Assembly: GCA_049613665.1 (NCBI GenBank)
Contig: JBMZCV010000083.1
Coordinates: 1-20,519 of the forward strand
Direction of reading: 5' to 3'
DNA length: 20,519 bases
From: JBMZCV01 sp049613665
GTDB taxonomy: Bacteria > Bacteroidota > Bacteroidia > Chitinophagales > UBA2359
Below are positions 1 through 6,641 of this stretch, in pieces. The notes under the pieces were generated by a model. The model saw nothing but the letters and a program-made list of their open reading frames with translations, had not been told where the DNA came from and searched no databases. Position numbers and translations under genes: made by a program. Every line of letters begins with the position of its first letter. The first letter of the stretch is position 1.

Positions 1-102
1 TAAATACAAAAATACAAATTTTTTATCATTAAAAAGTCAAAGCGGAAATTGCTGAATATCATTATTTTTGTCCAGCTACTCAAACTATTGACAATCAGTT
101 AT

Positions 103-879
103 TTATAAAGCCAAAAAATCTACTGTCATTTCTAAAAAAGCTTTTGGCTGTTCGGCATGAACCCAATGCCCTGTATTAGCTATTGTTTCAATTTTAGCTT
201 TAGGAAAATGATGCTTAATAAGCGAAATATCATCATCTAACACAATATAACGCAAAGATTTTCCACCTTTAACAAAAAGCGTACTTCCATCAAAACTATC
301 AAATTGGCTCAAGCTATTGCCAATAATGTTGTGATAGTTGTGATAAATAGTTTCTAAATTGCATTTCCAGCGATACGTTTTATCTTTTTGGCGACTCAAA
401 TTTTTGAGCAAAAATTGTATCACACTTTTATCCGTAAGATATTTTGATAAAATATTTTCGGCTTCTTTTCTCGATGAAATGTGTTCAATATCTACTGCAA
501 AAAAAGCATCGAAAATCGTTTGATGCTTAGGAGGATAATTTTTAGGAGCAATATCAACAACAACCAATTTTTCTACTTTATCATTGTGTTCGCAAGCAAA
601 CTGCATCGCTGCTTTGCCGCCCATAGAATGTCCAATTAAATAAATATTATCTAATTGTTTTTCGTCTAAAAATGCCAGCAAATCATCGGCCATAGCAAAA
701 TAATCAAACTCCAAACTGTGTTCAGATTTGCCATGATTGCGTTGGTCGATTAAATAAACTTGGTATTTTTTTGCCAATTGTTTACCTATAATTTGCCAAT
801 TATCTAGCATTCCGAAAAGACCATGTAAGATGACAATATTTTTTCCACTTTCGCCAAATTTCTTATAATTTAATTTCAT
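103..879 (-). CDS. Alpha/beta-fold hydrolase (YbfF/ABHD11-like esterase)
   Basis: 258 residues, a usual length for this family. Visible are the oxyanion-hole motif HGLFG (residues 19-23), the DQRNHGKS segment (45-52) typical of YbfF/ABHD11-type hydrolases, the nucleophile elbow GHSMGG with Ser85, the family signature VVVDIAP carrying Asp109 as likely acid, and a C-terminal GHWVHAEQP with His238 completing the triad. There is no signal peptide, so it should be cytoplasmic and cleave short acyl esters or thioesters; the physiological substrate cannot be told. The ATG is at the upstream end of the frame and no Shine-Dalgarno is seen. A -7-like box (902-909) and a palindrome (914-928) lie just upstream. 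It is divergent from the lipoprotein gene at 1175 and stands alone here. The fold and family are confident, the substrate is not. Confidence 0.9.
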   Translation of the reverse strand: MKLNYKKFGESGKNIVILHGLFGMLDNWQIIGKQLAKKYQVYLIDQRNHGKSEHSLEFDYFAMADDLLAFLDEKQLDNIYLIGHSMGGKAAMQFACEHNDKVEKLVVVDIAPKNYPPKHQTIFDAFFAVDIEHISSRKEAENILSKYLTDKSVIQFLLKNLSRQKDKTYRWKCNLETIYHNYHNIIGNSLSQFDSFDGSTLFVKGGKSLRYIVLDDDISLIKHHFPKAKIETIANTGHWVHAEQPKAFLEMTVDFLAL

Positions 880-901
880 GTTATTTTTTGTGTTGTTATT
901 G

Positions 902-928
902 CAAATTTATCATTTGAAACTGTTTCAA
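902..928 (-). promoter_or_regulatory. Putative promoter -7 box with overlapping palindrome
   Basis: On the minus strand TAAATTTG (902-909) fits the Bacteroidota -7 consensus TAnnTTTG, about 22 nt before the hydrolase ATG. A TTG lies upstream with a 16-nt spacer, slightly short. The perfect inverted repeat TTGAAAC-T-GTTTCAA (914-928) fills most of the spacer, where a repressor could block polymerase. This is inference from position and symmetry only. Confidence 0.45.
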
Positions 929-1003
929 TAGCTTTTCGAAGCCCAAAAAACTTGTTTTATATCAGTTTTCAGTTTAATAAAAAAAAAATTCTTTTGGGAA
1001 GGA

Positions 1004-1082
1004 AAACATACTATTTTTCAGTTCAAAAGGCATTAAATTTGCAAATATTTGGCCGCCTTAGCCTAAAAAAAATAGTATGTTT
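1004..1082. repeat. Inverted repeat, 15-bp perfect arms, 49-nt interior
   Basis: AAACATACTATTTTT (1004-1018) is exactly complementary to 1068-1082, enclosing 49 nt. The interior contains the -7-like box TAAATTTG (1034-1041) and a smaller pairing AAGGC (1027-1031) with GCCTT (1055-1059). The whole lies about 90 bp upstream of the lipoprotein ATG, so the right arm would be in its 5' leader if that box is used. A second element of the same geometry but different arms is at 3938-4018. Function unknown. Confidence 0.7.
1034..1041 (+). promoter_or_regulatory. Putative -7 box for the lipoprotein gene
   Basis: TAAATTTG matches TAnnTTTG. No TTG is found at the expected 17-23 nt upstream, so the promoter is incomplete by consensus. 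It would give a leader of roughly 130 nt before the ATG at 1175. Confidence 0.3.
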
Positions 1083-1174
1083 AAATCTTTGTAGGTATTT
1101 TTCAGCTTTTTTTCGCTGAAATTATTTGCTTTAAATATTTTTTGCTATCATTGAGTTTTAGCAAACTATTTTTA

Positions 1175-2596
1175 ATGAAAATACAACACTCTTACGCTTT
1201 AATAGGTTTATTATTTTTATTTTTTACAGCTTGTCAAAATTCAGACAACAAAAAAGAAGGTAAAAATAAAACGAATGGAAGCTACGAATTAGAAGCAAAA
1301 TTTAAGAATTTGCCAACCGATAAATCTGCATATTTGCTACACATTTATGGCGAAGACTTATTGATAATAGACACCTTAAAAGCAAACTCAAGTAGCGAGT
1401 TTGCCTTTAGTTTTGACAATAAATTGTCTATCGGAATGTATAGATTTTTGATAGATAGCGAAAAATATATAGATTTTATTTTTAATAATGAAAATATAGT
1501 GTTTTCTGCTGATTATCAAAATATAGGCGAAAGTCTGATTGTCGAAGCATCTTTGGAAACAAAATTGTATTATGAATATCGTGAGCAAGCCATAAAAAGC
1601 GAGTTTGAAAAGGCCCAAGCTAGTCAAATGTTGCAGCAAACAAAAAAATCAACTTCTGAAACAGACAAAGAGGTTTTGACTATATTTAATGAGGCTCAAG
1701 AAAAATATCAAAAAGTAGTACAAAATATTTTGAGCCAACATTCAGATACTTATGTAAGCAAAATTATTCGTTTTAGCCAAATTCCAAGCACAGATTTATT
1801 TTGGGGCGAAATAAAACGAAATGAATTTTTGCAACAAAAAATGTTGGCAAATTTCGACTTTTCAGACACTAGCTTATTGCATAGCAGTACTGTTGCCAAA
1901 AGCATTGTCAATTATTTGAGCCTTTATGTAGCCGATTATATGAGCGTTGCCGAGCAAGAAACTGCATTTATGGCGGCGGCCGATGCCTTGTTGAGCAAAG
2001 CAAAAAAAGAAAATGGAGAAGTTTATGCTTTTGTTTTAGAATATTTATTGCAAAGTTTTGGCATATTAGAAGCAGATAAAGTGTTGAAGCATATTGCTCA
2101 AAATTATGATTTAAATGAGGGTTGCAACAATGCTGAAAAAACACGTTTTATACAAGATAAGTTGGCAAATATCAAACTTTTTGGCTTAGGAAAACAAGTG
2201 CCTAATATCGAATTGTTTGATGAAAAAGGAATTGCTTTTGAGTTGAAAGAAAAAACAAAAATGCCTACCTTATTGATATTTTGGGCAAGTTGGTGCGAAC
2301 ATTGTACCCAAATTTTGCCACAAATAAAAAAACTATATGAACAGCAAGAAAATCCTAAAAAATGGGAAGTTATAGCAGTTTCGCTAGATGAAGATAAGGC
2401 AGTTTGGCAAGCATTTATTGCAGATGGCAAGTATAGTTGGTTCAATAGCTGCGATTTTAATGCTTGGGAAGGCGAAAGTATAAAAAAACTTCATTTATAT
2501 GCTACTCCTACTATGTATTGGCTTGATAAAGAATTGATTATAAAAGATTTGCCGAAAAATATAGCAGATATAAAAAAGCATATTACTAGCTTATGA
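1175..2596 (+). CDS. DUF4369/thioredoxin-fold lipoprotein (TlpA/ResA-like thiol-disulfide oxidoreductase)
   Basis: 473 residues from ATG 1175. An in-frame TTG at 1142 would add 11 residues, but the ATG places a lipoprotein signal correctly: hydrophobic stretch then FFTAC with Cys20, so it should be a lipid-anchored envelope protein. Residues about 36-120 resemble DUF4369, the usual N-terminal domain of Bacteroidota thioredoxin-like lipoproteins. A helical middle region follows. From about residue 340 comes an AhpC/TSA-thioredoxin domain with active site WCEHC (Cys374, Cys377) after TLLIFWAS, and the conserved Thr-Pro (cis-Pro446) in YATPTMYW. Such proteins reduce or isomerise periplasmic disulfides, for example during cytochrome c maturation; the partner is not visible here. 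Domain assignment is strong, client unknown. Confidence 0.9.
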   Translation: MKIQHSYALIGLLFLFFTACQNSDNKKEGKNKTNGSYELEAKFKNLPTDKSAYLLHIYGEDLLIIDTLKANSSSEFAFSFDNKLSIGMYRFLIDSEKYIDFIFNNENIVFSADYQNIGESLIVEASLETKLYYEYREQAIKSEFEKAQASQMLQQTKKSTSETDKEVLTIFNEAQEKYQKVVQNILSQHSDTYVSKIIRFSQIPSTDLFWGEIKRNEFLQQKMLANFDFSDTSLLHSSTVAKSIVNYLSLYVADYMSVAEQETAFMAAADALLSKAKKENGEVYAFVLEYLLQSFGILEADKVLKHIAQNYDLNEGCNNAEKTRFIQDKLANIKLFGLGKQVPNIELFDEKGIAFELKEKTKMPTLLIFWASWCEHCTQILPQIKKLYEQQENPKKWEVIAVSLDEDKAVWQAFIADGKYSWFNSCDFNAWEGESIKKLHLYATPTMYWLDKELIIKDLPKNIADIKKHITSL

Positions 2597-2675
2597 GGCT
2601 TCTAAGAGGCTAAAAGCAAACTTGCTTTGCAAAAAAATGTGAAAATTAATATACTGAAACTCAAGGCGTTGGCAC

Positions 2676-2699
2676 ACCTAAACAATTACTTTTATTTTA
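2676..2699 (+). repeat. ACCTAAACA-type dispersed AT-rich motif
   Basis: The segment begins ACCTAAACAATTACTTTT and ends 8 nt before the next ATG. Related copies start at 5983 and 6495 (+) and at 13442 reading on the minus strand. It follows a segment (2653-2672) resembling the end of the larger repeat family described at 13211-13279. Confidence 0.4.
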
Positions 2700-2707
2700 A
2701 AAAAAAT

Positions 2708-3052
2708 ATGAAAAAAATATTTCAAAATCTCGGTCTTATCGCTGTTTTTGCAGCAGTGTTACAGCTTTTTTTCCCATGGTGGATAGTTGTTATTGTTGCT
2801 GCTATGGTTAGTTTTTGGGCAGACTATACACCAAAAAAAGCTTTTATTACCTCTTTTACAGCAATTAGCACTTTGTGGTTTTTTTATGCAATGTTTATCG
2901 ACTATCAAACTACCGCAATTTTGAGTAGTAAGATAGCTGCTGTTTTTACTGTATCTACCACTACATTATTTGCACTTACCTCATTTATTGGCGGTTTTGC
3001 AGCAGGTTTGGGTGGCACAACAGGAAGTTTATTTCGACAAGTGTTTAAGTAG
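2708..3052 (+). CDS. Small membrane protein of unknown function
   Basis: 114 residues from ATG 2708. The open frame extends to 2627, but the upstream codons run through dispersed-repeat sequence and the ATG gives a natural start, MKKIFQNLG. It is very hydrophobic: helices at about residues 7-20 and 23-37 (rich in V/I/A), about 45-60, and about 76-98. It ends in a Gly-rich, partly polar tail containing FIGGFAAGLGGTTG. There is no signal for export beyond the helices and no catalytic motif. It lies 111 bp downstream of the lipoprotein gene on the same strand with no clear terminator between, so it may be co-transcribed. I recognise no named family; inner-membrane location is inferred. Confidence 0.7.
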   Translation: MKKIFQNLGLIAVFAAVLQLFFPWWIVVIVAAMVSFWADYTPKKAFITSFTAISTLWFFYAMFIDYQTTAILSSKIAAVFTVSTTTLFALTSFIGGFAAGLGGTTGSLFRQVFK

Positions 3053-3384
3053 TTGTTCAGAAGTTTTTGGGCATTTCTGAAAAAAATCAAGACTGTTTAA
3101 AAATCTTAACGCCTTTTGTCACAAAAAAAACTCGCTTAAATCTGTTGTTAATTGGTGTTTTCATTTGTTAAATTGTTTTTTTTGAAAAAACAAAAGACTT
3201 ATGTTTAAACACTCAGACAGGTTTCTGTGCTTAACGCTTTTTTTGCACCAAAAGACTAATTTTTAAAAGGTCAATCTTTTTGATTTTCTGATGATAAGAA
3301 ATAAAAACTACTTGTTCAAGCTAACACATTAAATATCAATATGGTAGCAACGAATCTGCCGTTTATTTAAATAATTTTTGACGC
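3053..3384. other. Convergent intergenic region, 332 bp
   Basis: This lies between the small membrane protein (+) and the DUF6702 gene (-). A short stem TTCAGAA (3056-3062) / TTCTGAA (3075-3081) directly after the stop and an A/T stem TTGTTTTTT (3173-3181) / AAAAAACAA (3185-3193) are weak terminator candidates. The last 66 bp are a minus-strand copy of the dispersed repeat. No gene seen. Confidence 0.5.
3319..3384 (-). repeat. Dispersed intergenic repeat, copy A
   Basis: Read on the minus strand it runs from TAAGCGTCAAAAATTATTT to ATAAACGGCAGATTCGTTGC and ends TTTAATGTGTTAGCTT. It aligns end to end, with mismatches and small indels, to 4756-4820. It abuts the stop codon of the DUF6702 gene. 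Confidence 0.5.
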
Positions 3385-3891
3385 TTATTTATCGTCAAAT
3401 ACAATCATTTTTTTAGAATCTGAATGACGCAACCAAACGCTCTTTTCTATACTGTTTGCAGTACAATGAAAAATATTTGTTTGAGTAGGAAATGTTTCAT
3501 ACAAAAAAGAACTTTCAATGCTAATGCTATCCATTTTCGGAATATCAGAAGCTGTCAGATAACACCATGCTCCATCTAAAGCCATTTCTCTGCCAAGATA
3601 TTGCAACTCAACAGGATTATCATTGACTTTCAAGCTTGTATGCGCTTGAATATATTTGAATATAAATTCATCAACGGCTTTATTTTCCTTTTTTTGGTCT
3701 AAAAATAAGTCAGCAATATTCATTTCTTGTTCTAAGGCTGCTTCTAAGTCATCGGTAAAAATATTTAATGCAATTTCTAGTGTTTTTTCTGAGGGATTAT
3801 GCTCAATATAGCAATTGCTAACATAATATTCATGTAGTGAAGGGGTTGCAAAACTTGCTGTGAGCAGAAAAACAAAAAGTAAATATTTCAT
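3385..3891 (-). CDS. DUF6702 family exported protein
   Basis: 168 residues starting MKYLLFVFLLTASFATP, a Sec signal peptide with likely cleavage near residue 16. The mature start HEYYVSNCYIEHN and the stretch LEIALNIFTDDLEAALE (about residues 39-55) are the hallmarks of the Bacteroidota family DUF6702, whose members have a similar length. The remainder is a beta-rich domain with LGREM and a central Trp/Cys (WCYL). No enzymatic residues are evident and the function is unknown for the family; periplasmic or outer-membrane-associated location is inferred. It is the last gene of a minus-strand run but is separated from the next gene upstream (ending 4113) by 221 bp containing an inverted repeat, so co-transcription is uncertain. 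Confidence 0.75.
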   Translation of the reverse strand: MKYLLFVFLLTASFATPSLHEYYVSNCYIEHNPSEKTLEIALNIFTDDLEAALEQEMNIADLFLDQKKENKAVDEFIFKYIQAHTSLKVNDNPVELQYLGREMALDGAWCYLTASDIPKMDSISIESSFLYETFPTQTNIFHCTANSIEKSVWLRHSDSKKMIVFDDK

Positions 3892-3937
3892 ATGTTAAAT
3901 ACGCTATAAAGTAAATTTTTCAAATTTTTAAGGCATG

Positions 3938-4018
3938 AGAAATGACATATTTTAAAAAAAACGATAGACTATTGTTTTTTATATTGGTCTTTTTTAGCTA
4001 GAAAAATATGTCATTTCT
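3938..4018. repeat. Inverted repeat, 16-bp perfect arms, 49-nt interior
   Basis: AGAAATGACATATTTT (3938-3953) pairs perfectly with 4003-4018, enclosing exactly 49 nt. The geometry is that of 1004-1082, though the arm sequences differ. The 3' part of both interiors shares a pattern: TATT, GG(C/T)C, then TTAGC just before the right arm. It sits between the DUF6702 gene and the gene ending at 4113. Function unknown. Confidence 0.7.
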
Positions 4019-4112
4019 TTCTTTTTCTTCCTGTCAAAAATAATATGATATTTCGTTGAAGCTAACTAACATCTGAGTTTTTAGCCAAAATTGTCACAAC
4101 GCAAATAGTTAC

Positions 4113-4673
4113 TTATTTTCTTAAAATACCATTTACTTGAAAGCTATCAATAAATAAGGCATCTTTGTTGAAACTTTGCTCAAAATGAATGCTGCTAGAA
4201 TCTTGATTATCGGTTAAATATGCAGCACTATGCAAGGTATCGACAAGGTGCATTGCTAAAGTATCTTCATTGGCATTGCTATAAGTAATCACATTTTCGA
4301 AATTGCCACCAAACCAACAGAAAATGAGCAACATAGCCGCTACAAGCCCAGAGTGTGCTTGATGTCGAGTAGCAAATGCTGAAATAAAAGAAATGATAAA
4401 AGGAAAAAAATCGTTTCGATATACATTTTGCCTTTGAGATACTTTTTGTCTTAATTTTTGTTGCAAAAAAGGAGCAGGTAACAATTCAGTTTCATTAGAA
4501 ATATCCATGCTATGCTTTGTTTTCAACAACATCTGACGATAAGCACTTATTTGCTCTTGGCTTTGAAAATGCGTAAATAAAAAAGCTTTTTCGGCTTCAT
4601 TTAGGTCTGCAAATTTTTTGCGAAGTAGCAAAGGTTCGATATCATAAATCTGATATGGTGATATATTTTTCAT
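4113..4673 (-). CDS. Membrane protein of unknown family, candidate anti-sigma factor
   Basis: 186 residues from ATG 4673 (MKNISPYQIYD). A TTG six codons upstream is possible but has no support. The N-terminal ~85 residues are polar and helical (FADLNEAEKAFLFTHF, then Gln/Lys-rich helices). A hydrophobic stretch at about residues 88-101 and a clearer membrane segment at about 109-125 (LVAAMLLIFCWFGG) follow. The last ~60 residues are polar and probably periplasmic. A cytosolic helical domain, one membrane pass and an outer tail is the usual anti-sigma plan, and the gene lies downstream of an ECF sigma gene on the same strand. I see no ZAS zinc motif and do not recognise the family. A gap of 322 bp with a separate -7-like box means it may have its own promoter. 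Confidence 0.65.
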   Translation of the reverse strand: MKNISPYQIYDIEPLLLRKKFADLNEAEKAFLFTHFQSQEQISAYRQMLLKTKHSMDISNETELLPAPFLQQKLRQKVSQRQNVYRNDFFPFIISFISAFATRHQAHSGLVAAMLLIFCWFGGNFENVITYSNANEDTLAMHLVDTLHSAAYLTDNQDSSSIHFEQSFNKDALFIDSFQVNGILRK

Positions 4674-4724
4674 ATAAAAAGAAAATTTCAAATTTTATTG
4701 TATAAAGTAGTCTGACAGGTTTAT

Positions 4725-4744
4725 TGTACAAATTTAAATGTACA
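4725..4744 (-). promoter_or_regulatory. Putative -7 box within a TGTACA-N8-TGTACA palindrome
   Basis: The minus-strand TAAATTTG (4729-4736) fits TAnnTTTG, about 55 nt before the ATG at 4673. It is flanked symmetrically by two TGTACA half-sites (4725-4730 and 4739-4744; each self-complementary) with an 8-nt spacer. No TTG lies at the correct distance. The arrangement looks like an operator over a promoter; unproven. Confidence 0.4.
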
Positions 4745-4755
4745 CTACTTCTATG

Positions 4756-4820
4756 TTAAGTGCCAAGCACGATTTAATAAACGGTCGCTTCGTTGCCAAC
4801 GCATTAACGAGATGTTATGT
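4756..4820 (+). repeat. Dispersed intergenic repeat, copy B
   Basis: The core 4756-4787 begins TTAAGTGCCAAGCAC and matches 11543-11574 at 30 of 32 positions. The following TTCGTTGCCAACGCATTAACG aligns to the minus-strand copy at 3319-3384. Confidence 0.7.
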
Positions 4821-4827
4821 TGTTTTT

Positions 4828-4992
4828 GTTTAGTAATGTCAAAAAAATAAGTTCCCGATTTGAGGCAGAGATTTTTTGAGCTACAAGGCGAAAAACACAG
4901 TCATAGCCATAGCTACGGCGAGGCTTTTCAACGAAGTAGGTCAGAAAATGTCAATCGCAAATAAAGAAGTTATTTTTTGAACGTTACTTAGC
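4828..4992. repeat. Long imperfect palindrome (MITE-like or giant terminator)
   Basis: About 165 bp in which the left half aligns to the reverse complement of the right half over most of its length: 4829-4854 (AGTAATG, TCAAAAAAATAA) with 4966-4991; GATTTG (4857-4862) with CAAATA (4958-4963); GATTTTTTGAGCTAC near 4870 with the region near 4945. The centre is near CATAGCCATAGCTA (4902-4915). It starts 3 nt past the sigma gene stop, so it may end that transcript. The higher GC of its centre contrasts with the surroundings. A family of similar elements in the genome is expected if it is a miniature transposon; not testable here. Confidence 0.55.
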
Positions 4993-4995
4993 TAC

Positions 4996-5580
4996 TTATA
5001 AAACACTTGGATTGTAGGCTTGCAGCTTTTTGGCTAAAGTTTTGGTGGTATAAAATAAACGAGACTTTACAGTGCCTTCCGAACAATTTAGAATGTCGCT
5101 AATTTCTTTTATAGAAAACTGCTCTTGATAACGCAATAAAAAAACACTTCGCTTTGCCTCGCTCATATTAGCTAACTCACCTACAACCAATTTTTTGAAA
5201 TGCTGACTATCAATTTGTTGTTCAATTTTGGGCAAAATAATATCATTTTCTGTGACATTGAAATCGCCAACATAAATGCTGCCATTTCGACGCACTTTCA
5301 AACGGCGATATTCATTTTTGCACATGTTATTTGCAACAGCAAAAATCCAGGTAGAAAAACGTTTTTTAGTATCAAATAAATGTGGCTTTTCGACCACTTT
5401 CAAAAAAATATCTTGTAAAAAATCTTGTGCTTTTTCAGCATCTTTATACAACATTCTAAAAAAAAAATGTAATAGCCTTTTGCTATATCTAAGATATAGC
5501 TCATCAAAGGCTTGCATTTTTCCTAGTTTGATGCCTTCCATTAATTGTTCGTCACTCTTATTTTGATAAATACCAATCAC
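4996..5580 (-). CDS. RNA polymerase ECF sigma-70 factor
   Basis: 194 residues from a GTG start (MIGIYQNKSDEQLMEGIKLG); no upstream in-frame ATG exists. Region 2 spans about residues 22-95: AFDELYLRYSKRLL, then AQDFLQDIFLKVV, then the -10-recognition part RFSTWIFAVANNMCKNEYRR. Region 4 spans about 138-187: EAKRSVFLLRYQEQFSIKEISDILNCSEGTVKSRLFYTTKTL (shown here as consecutive HTH parts, residues 141-181), with the helix-turn-helix at about 155-178. Regions 1.1 and 3 are absent, as in ECF factors. It should direct polymerase to a small regulon. The downstream same-strand gene (4113-4673) is a plausible membrane-bound inhibitor. The signal and targets cannot be deduced. Confidence 0.93.
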   Translation of the reverse strand: MIGIYQNKSDEQLMEGIKLGKMQAFDELYLRYSKRLLHFFFRMLYKDAEKAQDFLQDIFLKVVEKPHLFDTKKRFSTWIFAVANNMCKNEYRRLKVRRNGSIYVGDFNVTENDIILPKIEQQIDSQHFKKLVVGELANMSEAKRSVFLLRYQEQFSIKEISDILNCSEGTVKSRLFYTTKTLAKKLQAYNPSVL

Positions 5581-5660
5581 GTTTTTTTTGTTTACTTTAT
5601 TTTTTCAACACATATTGCGATTACTAGAATGGCAAAATATGAGTTGAAATAAATGGCACA

Positions 5661-5706
5661 AGCTTGCACTAAATATCAATACGCTACTAGTTCAATGCTT
5701 AAATAG
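5661..5706 (-). repeat. Dispersed intergenic repeat, copy C (fragment)
   Basis: AGCTTGCACTAAATATCAAT followed by ACGCTACTAGTTC aligns with 3319-3355 (AGCTAACACATTAAATATCA, then GGTAGCAACGAATC). It is more diverged than the other copies. Confidence 0.4.
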
Positions 5707-5982
5707 TTGATGATAAAGATAATGTATTACTTTACACTTGCCTTGAAATTCAACTATCAATTTGTTTTAGTCGCATTAGCTTTCGCAATCCATCGCTTAT
5801 TTTTGTTTGCCTCAAATAGCGTTATTCTATCTATTCATACAGCTTTCTTTTGTTTAAGTTCATTTTTTTCTGCAAAAAAATAAATAATACTTATGCTGCT
5901 TTTTTTGGGAAAGGAAAATATACTATTATTTTAGTAACTATTTACGTTATGGAAATAGGTATTTTTTATCTCAAAAGTCCAT

Positions 5983-6009
5983 ACCTAAACAGTTACTTAT
6001 TTTATTTCA
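5983..6009 (+). repeat. ACCTAAACA-type dispersed motif
   Basis: Starts ACCTAAACAGTTACTTATTT and continues T-rich, like 2676-2699. GTTACTTATTTT also recurs at 4097-4110. No function assigned. Confidence 0.4.
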
Positions 6010-6197
6010 AAGCTAGAATAGTCAGCATTGCTTATTTCCAAAGCATTTTATGATAATATTTAATTTGTGCAATATTATGCGAGATTTGATTTGCTTTATT
6101 TTTATCAAATTTATTCAAAAAATAGTCAATATATCGCTTCATAATGTAGGTTTATTGACACTAATAACAAAAAATATTTAGGCAAGAAAATAAAATG

Positions 6198-6230
6198 AAA
6201 AGTCTTTTATTATTGATATAAAAGACTTTT
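6198..6230. terminator. Orphan perfect hairpin, 13-bp stem
   Basis: AAAAGTCTTTTAT (6198-6210) pairs exactly with ATAAAAGACTTTT (6218-6230) around a 7-nt loop. It has terminator geometry on either strand but no annotated gene ends nearby: the closest plus-strand gene upstream ends at 3052, and on the minus strand nothing is transcribed into it from the TPR side. It may end an unannotated small RNA or be a protein-binding palindrome. Confidence 0.5.
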
Positions 6231-6494
6231 AGTCAGCAGCTTTTGTATTGTAAATAATTTTTATGTTATATGTTTTGAGATATAAAAAATATTGAAGTAT
6301 AAAAACTTTTATTAAAAGTCATTTGATTGCCATTTTTTTTGTATCTTACTGCTCCAATTGAAGTATCAAATCAAAAAAAGCTTGTATAAAGTTGCTTGTC
6401 ACTACATTAACAACTCAAAAGAAAAATGTCGATTGATAATTGATAAATTGCAAATTATTTTTATTTGACCACTCAATATCCTTATATTTTAAGT

Positions 6495-6516
6495 ACCTAA
6501 ACAAATTTATTTTACA
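6495..6516 (+). repeat. ACCTAAACA-type dispersed motif
   Basis: Starts ACCTAAACAAATTTATTTTA, about 147 bp upstream of the TPR gene; see the copies at 2676 and 5983. Confidence 0.3.
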
Positions 6517-6641
6517 AATTGCGGAAGCTAATGTCTTGATTTTTTCAAAACGTTAGTATAAAGCAAAGTGCAGAATAAAAAGTGTTTGGTGCAAACCCAA
6601 TTTTTTGTATTTATTTTTAATTTGCCTAAAGAGAAAAGGCT

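Larger units (their letters stand above)
880..1174. other. Divergent intergenic region, 295 bp
   Basis: This gap separates the hydrolase (-) from the lipoprotein gene (+). It holds the hydrolase promoter/palindrome (902-928), an A-run (980-988), a 15-bp inverted repeat with a 49-nt interior (1004-1082) and a -7-like TAAATTTG box on the plus strand (1034-1041). No open frame of note is present. Confidence 0.6.
4674..4995. other. Intergenic region between sigma gene and its membrane neighbour, 322 bp
   Basis: It consists almost entirely of three elements: the TGTACA palindrome with -7 box (4725-4744), a copy of the dispersed repeat (4756-4820) and a long imperfect palindrome (4828-4992) ending 3 nt from the sigma stop codon. 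No open frame is credible. Confidence 0.6.
5581..6641. other. Gene-free region of 1,061 bp upstream of the TPR gene
   Basis: Very AT-rich with stops in all frames; the longest frame (5850-6053) starts with TTG, is low-complexity hydrophobic and runs through repeat sequence, so I do not accept it. Contents: a dispersed-repeat fragment (5661-5706), a copy of the left flank of the 1004-1082 element (5903-5927 resembling 992-1015), two ACCTAAACA motifs (5983 and 6495) and a perfect 13-bp hairpin (6198-6230). No clean Bacteroidota promoter for the TPR gene was found; TTAATTTG at 6618-6625 is one base off the -7 consensus. Confidence 0.6.

Noticed and set aside
2627..2707. 27-codon upstream extension of the small membrane protein
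   Set aside because: The extension is encoded by dispersed-repeat sequence and is not hydrophobic. ATG 2708 gives a normal membrane-protein start.
4711..4724. CTGACAGGTTT near 4712, similar to CAGACAGGTTT near 3216
   Set aside because: Only ~10 bp shared, no inverted partner at either site; could be chance, so not listed as a repeat.
5850..6053. 67-codon frame in the 1-kb gap
   Set aside because: It starts with TTG, has low-complexity Phe/Ile/Tyr-rich composition expected of AT-rich noncoding DNA, and crosses the ACCTAAACA motif.
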